Source: an uncultured Lachnospiraceae bacterium (GTDB lineage: Bacteria > Bacillota > Clostridia > Lachnospirales > Lachnospiraceae). From it: a stretch of 5,992 nucleotides of DNA. The number at the start of each line of letters is the position of its first letter. The stretch's first letter is position 1. A program made the translations under genes and the position numbers. Shown here in pieces: positions 1 to 4,750 of this stretch. The notes beneath the pieces are model-generated. The model saw nothing but the letters and a program-made list of their open reading frames with translations. It did not search any database and was not told the origin of the DNA. The stretch spans positions 1-5,992 of the forward strand of contig CACWUI010000077.1 in the NCBI GenBank assembly GCA_902764045.1. Direction: 5' to 3'.

Positions 1-683
1 GGGTGCACTGATTTACGCACGTTAATCATGTTCAAAATTGCCTGAACGGTCAGGATTGATGTGTACTTCTGCTTACCCTGCGATAATAGGACTCTGTCAA
101 GCATTCCACAGCGGCCATTTCTACCATGAATCACACGGCCATCAATAACAATGGCGCTCTCAAGATCATATCCCAGATTCACTGTCACCATCATATAGTG
201 ATCAGCATCTAATTCTTTTTCACAATTTTCAATTATTCCATACGCAATAAGGTTAATCGAACGTTCCGATACTACACGGATTTGTGTGCGCTCGTAAAGT
301 AATATGCTTATGTCTCTATATTCCCCAGTATATGCGTCCCAAATGACATAACCGTTCGCAGAAATCTTGTAACGGTGCTCTACACTAACCACATTCATTA
401 AAATACGATCTTCACCGTAATGATTGACATATTCTCTGACAATATCGACAATTAAGCGCTCTGCCTCAGTAAATGTATCTTCAGTCCGAAAAAACACCTT
501 TTTAACATCGATGATCTCATAGGAAATATCTGGAAGCTCTCTCGGTCCCGGCAGAGGACCGTCGTACATCCGCACGAAAATCGGGTAGTTGTTTCTCGTC
601 CATTCAATCGGGTTCAAGGTAAGAAATCTTTTTTCACTTTCCGTAAAACCGCTGCGTTTGTTTTGTTCTGTCTCTTGTGACAT
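1..683 (-). CDS. Divergent ROK-fold protein, partial (3' end beyond the left edge)
   Basis: An open frame of 227 codons starts at ATG 683 behind a good GAGGTGG ribosome site and runs off the window with no stop. I read its fold as ROK (repressor / sugar kinase) from the order of landmarks. A glycine turn followed by a WRD-like YRDISI sits at residues 111-126. A VVSERSINLIAYG stretch at 137-149 occupies the place of the family's VENDxNxAALG. VNLGYDLESAIVIDGRVIHG at 168-187 matches the usual lGtGIGaGiiidGxlxxG. The catalytic Asp of END aligns with Ser142. The following GEIGH is GMLDR, and no CxCG zinc motif follows in the visible part. The N-terminal DxGGT phosphate loop and a helix-turn-helix are also not evident. 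Sugar kinase activity therefore looks unlikely; a sugar sensor or another scaffold role is inference. The fold assignment is by eye and the C-terminus is missing. Confidence 0.6.
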   Translation of the reverse strand, partial: MSQETEQNKRSGFTESEKRFLTLNPIEWTRNNYPIFVRMYDGPLPGPRELPDISYEIIDVKKVFFRTEDTFTEAERLIVDIVREYVNHYGEDRILMNVVSVEHRYKISANGYVIWDAYTGEYRDISILLYERTQIRVVSERSINLIAYGIIENCEKELDADHYMMVTVNLGYDLESAIVIDGRVIHGRNGRCGMLDRVLLSQGKQKYTSILTVQAILNMINVRKSVH

Positions 684-749
684 TGTTACCACCTCTTTTC
701 TTCCAGTCTTTTCTGAAGATATTGGCCCTTGCAATTTGCAGGCAAACCT

Positions 750-777
750 ATTATAATATCCCTTGGCAAGAGGTCAA
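750..777 (-). promoter_or_regulatory. Sigma-A-type promoter of the ROK-like gene
   Basis: On the minus strand TTGACC (772-777) is followed, after a 16-bp spacer, by a perfect TATAAT (750-755). Transcription would start near 743, giving a leader of about 60 nt before ATG 683. The downstream orientation and the ribosome site fit the ROK-like gene. Confidence is good because both boxes are near consensus. Confidence 0.65.
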
Positions 778-790
778 AGTACTATGTTCC

Positions 791-822
791 TTTGCACATC
801 CCTTTATCCTCAAATGTGCGAA
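791..822. repeat. Inverted repeat upstream of the ROK-like promoter
   Basis: TTTGCACAT (791-799) and ATGTGCGAA (814-822) form 9-bp arms with one wobble and a 14-nt loop. The repeat lies 14 bp upstream of the -35 box of the ROK-like gene. No T-tract follows on either strand, so it is not an obvious terminator. It could be an operator; that is inference. Confidence 0.4.
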
Positions 823-832
823 GTGACTTATC

Positions 833-851
833 CTGAACAAATGCTGTTCAG
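833..851. promoter_or_regulatory. 19-bp perfect inverted repeat, operator-like
   Basis: CTGAACA (833-839) and TGTTCAG (845-851) are perfect 7-bp arms around a 5-nt spacer, the size of a dimer binding site. A further CTGAAC half-site lies at 872-877. It sits about 56 bp upstream of the -35 of the ROK-like gene, and could serve that gene or belong to the end of an inserted element. The regulator is unknown. Confidence 0.4.
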
Positions 852-868
852 TCTTTAATCATCATAGC

Positions 869-1339
869 TTACTGAACCTCATGCCATAATCGGGCATGGG
901 GTTCTTTTTTTGTTTCCATCGAAACGAATTTCATTGATATTTCATCCGTTATTCTATCTTTCGCTCCTCCGTTTATGGTAAGAGTAGTCCCGCTGCCCAC
1001 GACTATCACATCTCCACGCTTTTTATATTCCGTAAGACCTCTGTTAAACATGTAGCCGTTCATGTTCAGGGTGACAGTTGCATCTTCCGGTATGGCAAGT
1101 TCTTCATTTCCCCAGTCGGAATACATTTCTATCGTAAATGTCTTTCCCTTCAGTTCCGCCACCTTTTCAGCAAGCTTGCTCAAGTTGTCGTAATCGGTCT
1201 TATTTCCGTCAACCGTAACTCTTCCGATGTTTGCCGCAGCAAAGGTCTCCGTGACAGCGGGACCTGCCGCAACGAATGGCGATAATGTAACAGCTGCTGC
1301 AATAACAGCCGAAAATATCCTGGGTAATGCCAGCTTCAT
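869..1339 (-). pseudogene. 5' fragment of a secreted beta-helix-like surface protein, truncated
   Basis: The frame encodes 156 residues from ATG 1339. An upstream in-frame ATG at 1357 precedes the GGAAG ribosome site and is probably not used. Residues 1-35 are a signal peptide: MKLALPRIF, then a long Ala/Val-rich core, then an alanine-rich cleavage region near TETFAA. The mature part has the rhythm of right-handed beta-helix or pectate-lyase-like surface proteins: IPEDATVTLNMNGYMF, then GDVIVVGSGTTLTINGG. Proteins of this style are normally several hundred residues or more. Here the frame ends soon after the first helical rungs, in a tail (KKEPHARLWHEVQ) encoded by the hairpin at 874-904, which looks like non-native sequence. 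I infer a gene cut by insertion or recombination around 905-950. A short secreted protein is possible but less likely. The gene lies 169 bp downstream of ahpC. Confidence 0.65.
874..911 (+). terminator. Strong rho-independent terminator on the plus strand
   Basis: GAACCTCATGCC (874-885) pairs over 12 bp, with one G-T wobble, with GGCATGGGGTTC (893-904) across a 7-nt loop, and seven Ts follow at 905-911. No plus-strand gene lies upstream, and the flanking genes are on the minus strand. The hairpin overlaps the last codons of the truncated surface-protein frame. It may mark the end of an inserted element and stop transcription leaving it. Confidence 0.6.
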
Positions 1340-1346
1340 TTTTTTA

Positions 1347-1353
1347 CTTCCTT
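1347..1353 (-). promoter_or_regulatory. Ribosome binding site that fixes the start at 1339
   Basis: On the minus strand AAGGAAG lies 7 nt before ATG 1339. The ATG at 1357 lies upstream of this site and has no ribosome site of its own, so initiation at 1339 is preferred. The signal peptide then begins with MKLALPRIF. Confidence 0.6.
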
Positions 1354-1395
1354 TCATGTTTTACAGCTTTCTTTAATTAAACTTTCGACTCCGGT

Positions 1396-1493
1396 ACAGG
1401 GGACGGTTTTATCGTACTCAAAGACAGGGGACGGTTCCCGGTCTCCCTAAAGGGAGACAGAAAACCGTCCCCTGTTTCCTCGAGAACCGTCTC
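1396..1493. repeat. REP-like palindromic repeat cluster (GGGGACGGT type)
   Basis: A 15-bp unit, ACAGGGGACGGTTTT (1396-1410), recurs as 13 bp at 1424-1436 and in perfect inverted form at 1461-1475. The core 1424-1475 folds as a two-part hairpin. The outer arms are ACAGGGGACGGTT / AACCGTCCCCTGT; the inner arms are GTCTCCCT (1441-1448) and AGGGAGAC (1451-1458) around a 2-nt loop. A partial unit, GAGAACCGTCTC, follows at 1482-1493. The same modules reappear at 5429-5456. It lies between ahpC and the truncated surface gene and could act as a 3'-end structure for ahpC. The resemblance to REP elements moved by IS200-like REP transposases is inference. Confidence 0.65.
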
Positions 1494-1508
1494 AGTATCA
1501 ATAAATAT

Positions 1509-2072
1509 TTAAAGCGCCCCTACAAGATCCACTCCGGGCTTAAGCGTTTCTGCGCCGGGCTCCCACTTGGCCGGGCAAACCTCGTTTCCGTGCTCTGAAA
1601 CGAACTGGCATGCCTGAAGCTTACGAAGAAGCTCGTCTGCATTTCTTCCTACATTTCCCGCATTCACCTCATATGCAACTATCTTACATTCAGGGTTTAC
1701 GATAAATGTTCCTCTCTCCGCAATACCGTCGGATTCGATAAGAACTTCAAAGTCCTTTGAAAGAGCATGTGTGGGATCCGCGATCATGGGATAAGTGATC
1801 TTTTTGATCTTCTCCGAATGATCATGCCATGCTTTGTGGACAAAATGCGTATCCGTGGATACAGAGTATATCTCGCATCCGATCTCTTTAAACTTTTCAT
1901 AGTTATTCTGAAGGTCCTCCAGCTCGGTGGGACAAACAAATGTAAAGTCCGCAGGGTAGAAGAAAAATACACTCCATTTTCCTTTCAGATCCTCTTTGGT
2001 AACATTTATAAAATCCTCATCGTGAAACGCCGTAACACTGAACTCTTCTACTTCTTTATTGATCAATGACAT
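1509..2072 (-). CDS. ahpC: Alkyl hydroperoxide reductase subunit C, 2-Cys peroxiredoxin
   Basis: This 187-residue protein has the standard AhpC length. AhpC reduces hydrogen peroxide, alkyl peroxides and peroxynitrite in the cytoplasm, using a peroxidatic cysteine that is recycled by AhpF or a thioredoxin-like reductase. FYPADFTFVCPTE (38-50) carries the peroxidatic Cys47 with its PxxxTxxC context. EVCPAKW carries the resolving Cys166. The conserved VSTDTHFVHKAWH and YPMIADPTHALS blocks lie between them, and the C-terminal tail ends in LKPGVDLVGAL. The start is ATG 2072: a GTG at 2081 is in frame but overlaps the AAGGAGG ribosome site. No ahpF is present in the window, so the reductase must be encoded elsewhere. 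The gene has its own promoter and a Fur/PerR-like box, so peroxide or iron control is likely. Identification is very secure. Confidence 0.97.
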   Translation of the reverse strand: MSLINKEVEEFSVTAFHDEDFINVTKEDLKGKWSVFFFYPADFTFVCPTELEDLQNNYEKFKEIGCEIYSVSTDTHFVHKAWHDHSEKIKKITYPMIADPTHALSKDFEVLIESDGIAERGTFIVNPECKIVAYEVNAGNVGRNADELLRKLQACQFVSEHGNEVCPAKWEPGAETLKPGVDLVGAL

Positions 2073-2080
2073 AATAAACA

Positions 2081-2087
2081 CCTCCTT
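2081..2087 (-). promoter_or_regulatory. ahpC ribosome binding site, decides the start
   Basis: On the minus strand AAGGAGG ends 8 nt before ATG 2072. The in-frame GTG at 2081 shares its last base with this site and cannot be the start. The protein therefore begins MSLINKE, as is typical for AhpC. Confidence 0.8.
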
Positions 2088-2123
2088 TTTATGATGATGA
2101 TCATTTCAATCTCCATAGATATA

Positions 2124-2152
2124 ATTTTAGCATAAAACAGGCCGGTTGTAAA
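2124..2152 (-). promoter_or_regulatory. ahpC promoter
   Basis: On the minus strand TTTACA (2147-2152) and TAAAAT (2124-2129) are separated by exactly 17 bp. The inferred transcription start is near 2117, giving a leader of about 45 nt that contains the palindrome ATGATCAT (2097-2104) upstream of the ribosome site. The promoter lies between the end of the glycosyltransferase gene and ahpC, so ahpC can be expressed on its own. Confidence 0.65.
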
Positions 2153-2167
2153 TAGTAATGATTCTCA
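2153..2167 (-). promoter_or_regulatory. Fur/PerR-family operator upstream of ahpC
   Basis: TGAGAATCATTACTA on the minus strand matches the 7-1-7 Fur-family pattern TGATAAT-N-ATTATCA at 11 of 14 arm positions, and contains the perfect core AATGA-GAA-TCATT. It abuts the -35 box of ahpC and overlaps the stop codon of the glycosyltransferase gene. PerR control of ahpC is established in several Firmicutes. PerR and Fur cannot be told apart from this site. Confidence 0.55.
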
Positions 2168-3397
2168 TTTTTGATCTTTAAGACACTCTTCATAAACACG
2201 GATATACTCGTCAATTATGGAATCCTGGGAAAACTTTTTCGATATAGTGCTTGAGATATATTCACGGTCAAATTTCTTTTGTCCCGTTAGTATGGAATTC
2301 ACCGCTTCCGCTATATTTTTCGGATCATCCGCATCCACAAGGATCCCCACATCCTCCGTCACAAACTCAGGCAGGGCTCCCTGGTCAGAGGCGATAAGGG
2401 GCGCGCCGCACATCATGGCTTCTATGGCAACCAGACCGAAGGGTTCTCTTTTTGACAGGATAAGGGAACAGTCGGCTATGTTATATATGTTTTTCAAAAC
2501 ATTATGGGGCTGATTCCCCAAAAACTTTATATTTTTCAGGCCAAGTTCAACGGTAAGCTCCTCCAGCTCTTTCCTGAGCTCGCCGTCACCGGCTATAAGA
2601 GTCACCACCTCCGGCCTTTCATAGTAGACCGCAGCCCTTAGCAGGCTCTCCACATTTTTAATGGGGGTGAGTTTGCCCACAAAACACACGGTCTTTGCAA
2701 ACCCCGTGTCTATGCCGAGATGCTCCAGGACATCTTCTTTTTTGATGTTATCATCTTTGTAAAAGACAGAATGGTCAGACCCGTTCCTGATGATAACAAC
2801 CTTGTCTGAGAATTCGGGCAACAGTTCGTTCATAATGACACTGTTGTCCGTGGATATGCTCACTATCTTACTTGAGTACTCTCCCGCGTCCTCTGCAAGA
2901 GAGGTGCCCCATCCGCCGTTATTCTTTTTTTCATACATGATGCCCAACAGATCTGTTCCGTGACAGGTCATGACCAGGGGTATTTTTTTTTCCTTGCAGC
3001 ACTCTGCGCTTACTCCCGCAAGGGCCCAAACGTGCTGGGCATGAACGATATCCGGTCTGAAATCATCGATGGCCTCGGATATTTTCACACGGAATATCTC
3101 CAGATATTTTTCCCAATGCTCATCAGCCATATCCTTGAATGTAAATGTGCTGCGGGGATGGGTGGTAAAGCAGGGGAAGTTAAAATCAGCCTGTCTTTCA
3201 ACGTCGATGGTCTCTGTGTTTTTAAAGAAGACCGGATAGAGTTTTATATTTCCGCAATGTTCGTATTCATTCCTGTTCTCCGGAAAAACGATGGCGCATT
3301 CATGTCCTTTTGCCTCCAGGCTTTTTGCAAGGTTACTGGTGTAAACTCCGCTACCGGAACCGGTAAGGGGAAAGTGATTGATCAGTAATATTCTCAT
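2165..3397 (-). CDS. GT-B glycosyltransferase, GT4 family
   Basis: This 410-residue cytoplasmic or membrane-associated enzyme is of the retaining GT4 type; it would transfer a sugar from an activated nucleotide donor to an acceptor. The N-terminal Rossmann domain starts MRILLINHFPLTGSGSGVYT, with the glycine-rich acceptor loop at about 13-19, and carries HAQHVWAL (119-126) and CHGTD (145-149). The C-terminal donor domain begins near 225 with the FVGKLTPIKN strand-turn. It contains the E-x7-E signature in REPFGLVAIEAM (Glu318 and Glu326) and the GALPEFV loop. Length is normal. ATG 3397 follows an AGGAG site. Donor and acceptor cannot be named from sequence, and no neighbouring polysaccharide operon is visible. 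It has its own extended -10 promoter and is divergent from the lipoprotein gene. ahpC follows after 92 bp, but from a separate promoter. Confidence 0.9.
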   Translation of the reverse strand: MRILLINHFPLTGSGSGVYTSNLAKSLEAKGHECAIVFPENRNEYEHCGNIKLYPVFFKNTETIDVERQADFNFPCFTTHPRSTFTFKDMADEHWEKYLEIFRVKISEAIDDFRPDIVHAQHVWALAGVSAECCKEKKIPLVMTCHGTDLLGIMYEKKNNGGWGTSLAEDAGEYSSKIVSISTDNSVIMNELLPEFSDKVVIIRNGSDHSVFYKDDNIKKEDVLEHLGIDTGFAKTVCFVGKLTPIKNVESLLRAAVYYERPEVVTLIAGDGELRKELEELTVELGLKNIKFLGNQPHNVLKNIYNIADCSLILSKREPFGLVAIEAMMCGAPLIASDQGALPEFVTEDVGILVDADDPKNIAEAVNSILTGQKKFDREYISSTISKKFSQDSIIDEYIRVYEECLKDQK

Positions 3398-3458
3398 TTT
3401 TTCACTCCTGAAATATGATCATTTATCGCAATTATTAAAACTATTTGTCTTATTTTTT

Positions 3459-3467
3459 ATTATAACA
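3459..3467 (-). promoter_or_regulatory. Extended -10 promoter of the GT4 gene
   Basis: On the minus strand TGTTATAAT gives a perfect TATAAT (3459-3464) with the extended TG one base upstream. No good -35 is present at 17 bp, which is common for extended -10 promoters. The start would be near 3452. The leader contains ATGATCAT (3415-3422) 6 nt upstream of the ribosome site. Confidence 0.5.
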
Positions 3468-3517
3468 CCACAGGTAAATAAATTGGGATCTTTTCGATGT
3501 AAAGGTTGACAGTTCTT

Positions 3518-3553
3518 CTGATCATGATCTTGATTTTTAATTTTTTTGATCAG
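3518..3553. promoter_or_regulatory. TGATCA inverted repeats in the divergent spacer
   Basis: CTGATCA (3518-3524) and TGATCAG (3547-3553) are perfect 7-bp inverted arms 22 bp apart. The first arm overlaps a perfect 10-bp palindrome, GATCATGATC (3520-3529). The second lies just upstream of the -10 of the lipoprotein gene, where a bound protein would block RNA polymerase. It is a possible operator; the regulator is unknown. Confidence 0.4.
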
Positions 3554-3557
3554 GTTG

Positions 3558-3563
3558 TATAAT
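3558..3563 (+). promoter_or_regulatory. -10 element of the lipoprotein gene
   Basis: A perfect TATAAT preceded by TTG places the transcription start near 3570, about 40 nt before ATG 3612. The -35 region at the right distance is only T-rich (TTTTAA at 3535-3540), so basal strength may be low or an activator may be needed. A TTGACA at 3506-3511 is too far upstream for this box. Confidence 0.45.
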
Positions 3564-3611
3564 AGTTATCGGAGAAACAATTAATATGTTTTTACAAAAA
3601 GGAGAAAACTC

Positions 3612-4025
3612 ATGAAAAAGAAACTTTTTATCGCTGCTGCTGCACTGGGCATCAGCATGACAGCCGCAGGCTGCGCAGGTCAGGCTTCCAACGAAACTAC
3701 AACCACAACTTCTGCCACCGCAGAAACAACCTCTGATGCTACAACTTCTGCAGCAACAGAATCTGCAACCGCTACGGCTGACACTACAGCATCCACTTCT
3801 GCTGCTGCGAAAGAAATAACAGAGAGCGAAGCTAAAAATATCGCCCTTAAGGCAGCTGGATTTGCAGAGGCTGATGTAACCTTTAAGAAGGTGTCACAGG
3901 ATCTGGATGACGTCATCAAAAAATTCGAGATAGAATTTATCAAAGACGGCAAGGAGTACAGCTACGACATCAACATGGCAACGGGAGAGATCATCTCACA
4001 GGAAGTCGATAATGCAAATGACTGA
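3612..4025 (+). CDS. PepSY-domain lipoprotein
   Basis: This 137-residue protein is exported and anchored to the outer face of the membrane. MKKKLFIAAAALGISMTAAGC is a lipoprotein signal peptide with lipobox TAAG-C, so lipidation is expected on Cys21. Residues 24-66 are a low-complexity spacer of Thr, Ala, Ser and Glu, typical of a flexible linker through the cell wall. Residues 68-133 form a single PepSY domain: an ITESEAKNIALKAAG helix, a central strand pair (KKFEIEFIKDGKEYSYDI), and the closing ATGEIISQEVD. PepSY domains are best known as inhibitors in protease propeptides and as extracytoplasmic modules; the partner here is unknown. GGAG at 3601-3604 precedes ATG 3612. The gene is transcribed away from the GT4 gene and ends before a hairpin at 4125-4152. 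Confidence 0.9.
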   Translation: MKKKLFIAAAALGISMTAAGCAGQASNETTTTTSATAETTSDATTSAATESATATADTTASTSAAAKEITESEAKNIALKAAGFAEADVTFKKVSQDLDDVIKKFEIEFIKDGKEYSYDINMATGEIISQEVDNAND

Positions 4026-4124
4026 TACGCCATAATTCCCTATGCACCGGAATCCTTTGTCAGATTATGCGCTCATTTTTTAAAATGTCCAATGTAAAGG
4101 ATCCTGCATAAAATACCATGTAAT

Positions 4125-4152
4125 GACGCCCCGCAGTTTTCTACGGGGCGTC
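4125..4152. terminator. Hairpin between convergent genes, probable bidirectional terminator
   Basis: GACGCCCCG (4125-4133) and CGGGGCGTC (4144-4152) form a perfect GC-rich 9-bp stem with a 10-nt loop. It lies 99 bp after the lipoprotein stop on the plus strand and 34 bp after the surface-protein remnant stop on the minus strand. The downstream T-tracts are weak on both sides, so efficiency is uncertain, but the position between convergent genes supports the call. Confidence 0.55.
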
Positions 4153-4186
4153 TGTTATCGTATCGGTTGTGTTTTAGAGAAAATAA

Positions 4187-4675
4187 TTATTTTTTATGTG
4201 TTTTTCTTTTTGTTATCCTGTGTACCGCAAATACCAATCCTGCGATGGCGGGGCACGTTAGCAGTGCCCAGAGGCGCATACTGCTTTCGTCTCCTGTTGC
4301 AACAGAGTTTGCTGAAGTATGCGAGCGGCCGTTTGTGTTATCTGCTTCTCCGTTGTTTATGTCGGTTTGTTTGTTTGCATTACCACCTTCATTTTCCTGA
4401 TGCTTTTCCTTCACCGTGAACTTAGCCATGGCACTACCGTTTACCGTAACGATCTCTATGGTATGCTCTCCGGCGGACAAGCTGTCTAAAAAGAAAGCAT
4501 TCAGGGTAAGTGCCAGCGGCTCTCCGGAAAGGGTATAGTTTTCAGATGAAATGATTTTTCCGTCCACCAGCACAAGCAGATAATTCTCGTCACGAGCCTT
4601 AAGGAATCGGCTATAAATGATTTCATCTTCTTCGTAAATTATAGCGGCCTCCTTTCGGATGTTTTTCGCTGATTT
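4187..4675 (-). pseudogene. 3' remnant of a cell-surface protein: Ig-like X2 domain plus C-terminal anchor
   Basis: The frame is open from 4675 but has no ATG or TTG; the first usual start is GTG 4573, which would begin inside a domain and leave 128 residues. Numbered from that GTG, residues 1-54 are a beta-sandwich resembling X2/Ig-like modules: VDGKIISSENYTLSG, then LTLNAFFLDSLSAGEHTIEI and FTV. About 12 more residues of the same module lie upstream of the GTG. A Glu/Asn-rich linker follows (55-90), then SVATGDES (90-97), which recalls the TGD of sortase signals without the LP, then a membrane segment (100-117) and the basic tail KRKTHKK. Without a signal peptide the product could not be exported, so I read it as the end of a larger surface protein. 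A promoter and a strong ribosome site lie directly upstream without a usual start codon. Confidence 0.65.
4648..4655 (-). promoter_or_regulatory. Strong ribosome site without a canonical start codon
   Basis: AAAGGAGG on the minus strand is followed at good spacing only by ATA (4640-4642, 5 nt) and ATT (4637-4639, 8 nt), both in frame with the surface-protein remnant. Either ATG decayed to ATA, or a rare AUU-type start is used. The site overlaps nothing else. Confidence 0.45.
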
Positions 4676-4687
4676 TTACCTGATTGG

Positions 4688-4696
4688 ATTATACCA
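4688..4696 (-). promoter_or_regulatory. Extended -10 promoter upstream of the surface-protein remnant
   Basis: TGGTATAAT on the minus strand combines a perfect TATAAT (4688-4693) with an extended TG. The -35 position (CAGACC, 4711-4716) is poor and falls inside the terminator hairpin of the upstream gene. The inferred start is near 4681, so the transcript would reach the ribosome site at 4648-4655. Confidence 0.45.
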
Positions 4697-4700
4697 CATT

Positions 4701-4731
4701 AAAAAAACAGGGTCTGCAAAACAGACTCTGT
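4701..4731 (-). terminator. Rho-independent terminator of the DUF1269-type gene
   Basis: Read on the minus strand, ACAGAGTCTG and CAGACCCTGT form a 10-bp stem (one wobble) around a TTTTG loop, followed by a run of Ts (plus-strand As 4701-4706). It begins 19 nt after the stop codon at 4751 of the upstream minus-strand gene. Stem, loop and T-tract are all standard. Confidence 0.8.
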
Positions 4732-4750
4732 CTTTTCATTTTTATCATGA

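Noticed and set aside
41..54. Small palindrome CCTGAACGGTCAGG
   Set aside because: It lies inside the ROK-like coding frame with 5-bp arms only, and can arise by chance.
1340..1357. Upstream ATG at 1357 for the truncated surface protein
   Set aside because: It precedes the GGAAG ribosome site that serves ATG 1339 and only adds six polar residues before a standard signal peptide.
1396..1493. CRISPR array
   Set aside because: Units are short, unevenly spaced and inverted relative to each other; no repeat-spacer pattern.
1767..2069. Plus- and minus-strand frames inside ahpC
   Set aside because: They overlap a certain gene in other frames and look like no protein family.
2073..2081. GTG 2081 as the ahpC start
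   Set aside because: It shares a base with the AGGAGG ribosome site; ATG 2072 has proper spacing and gives the family's normal N-terminus.
2217..3388. Plus-strand frames antisense to the GT4 gene (2217-2513 and 2960-3388)
   Set aside because: They are shadows of a full-length conserved gene, without ribosome sites.
3506..3511. TTGACA as the -35 of the lipoprotein promoter
   Set aside because: It is 46 bp from the TATAAT at 3558, and the hexamer at the correct 17-bp distance is a poor -10.
3680..3952. Antisense Ala/Val/Ser-rich reading frame across the lipoprotein
   Set aside because: It is the complement of the Thr/Ala/Ser repeat codons, with no ribosome site or family resemblance.
4123..4419. 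Plus-strand frames across the terminator and surface-protein remnant
   Set aside because: They start within the hairpin region, lack ribosome sites and are Phe/Leu/Cys-rich complements of the minus-strand coding sequence.
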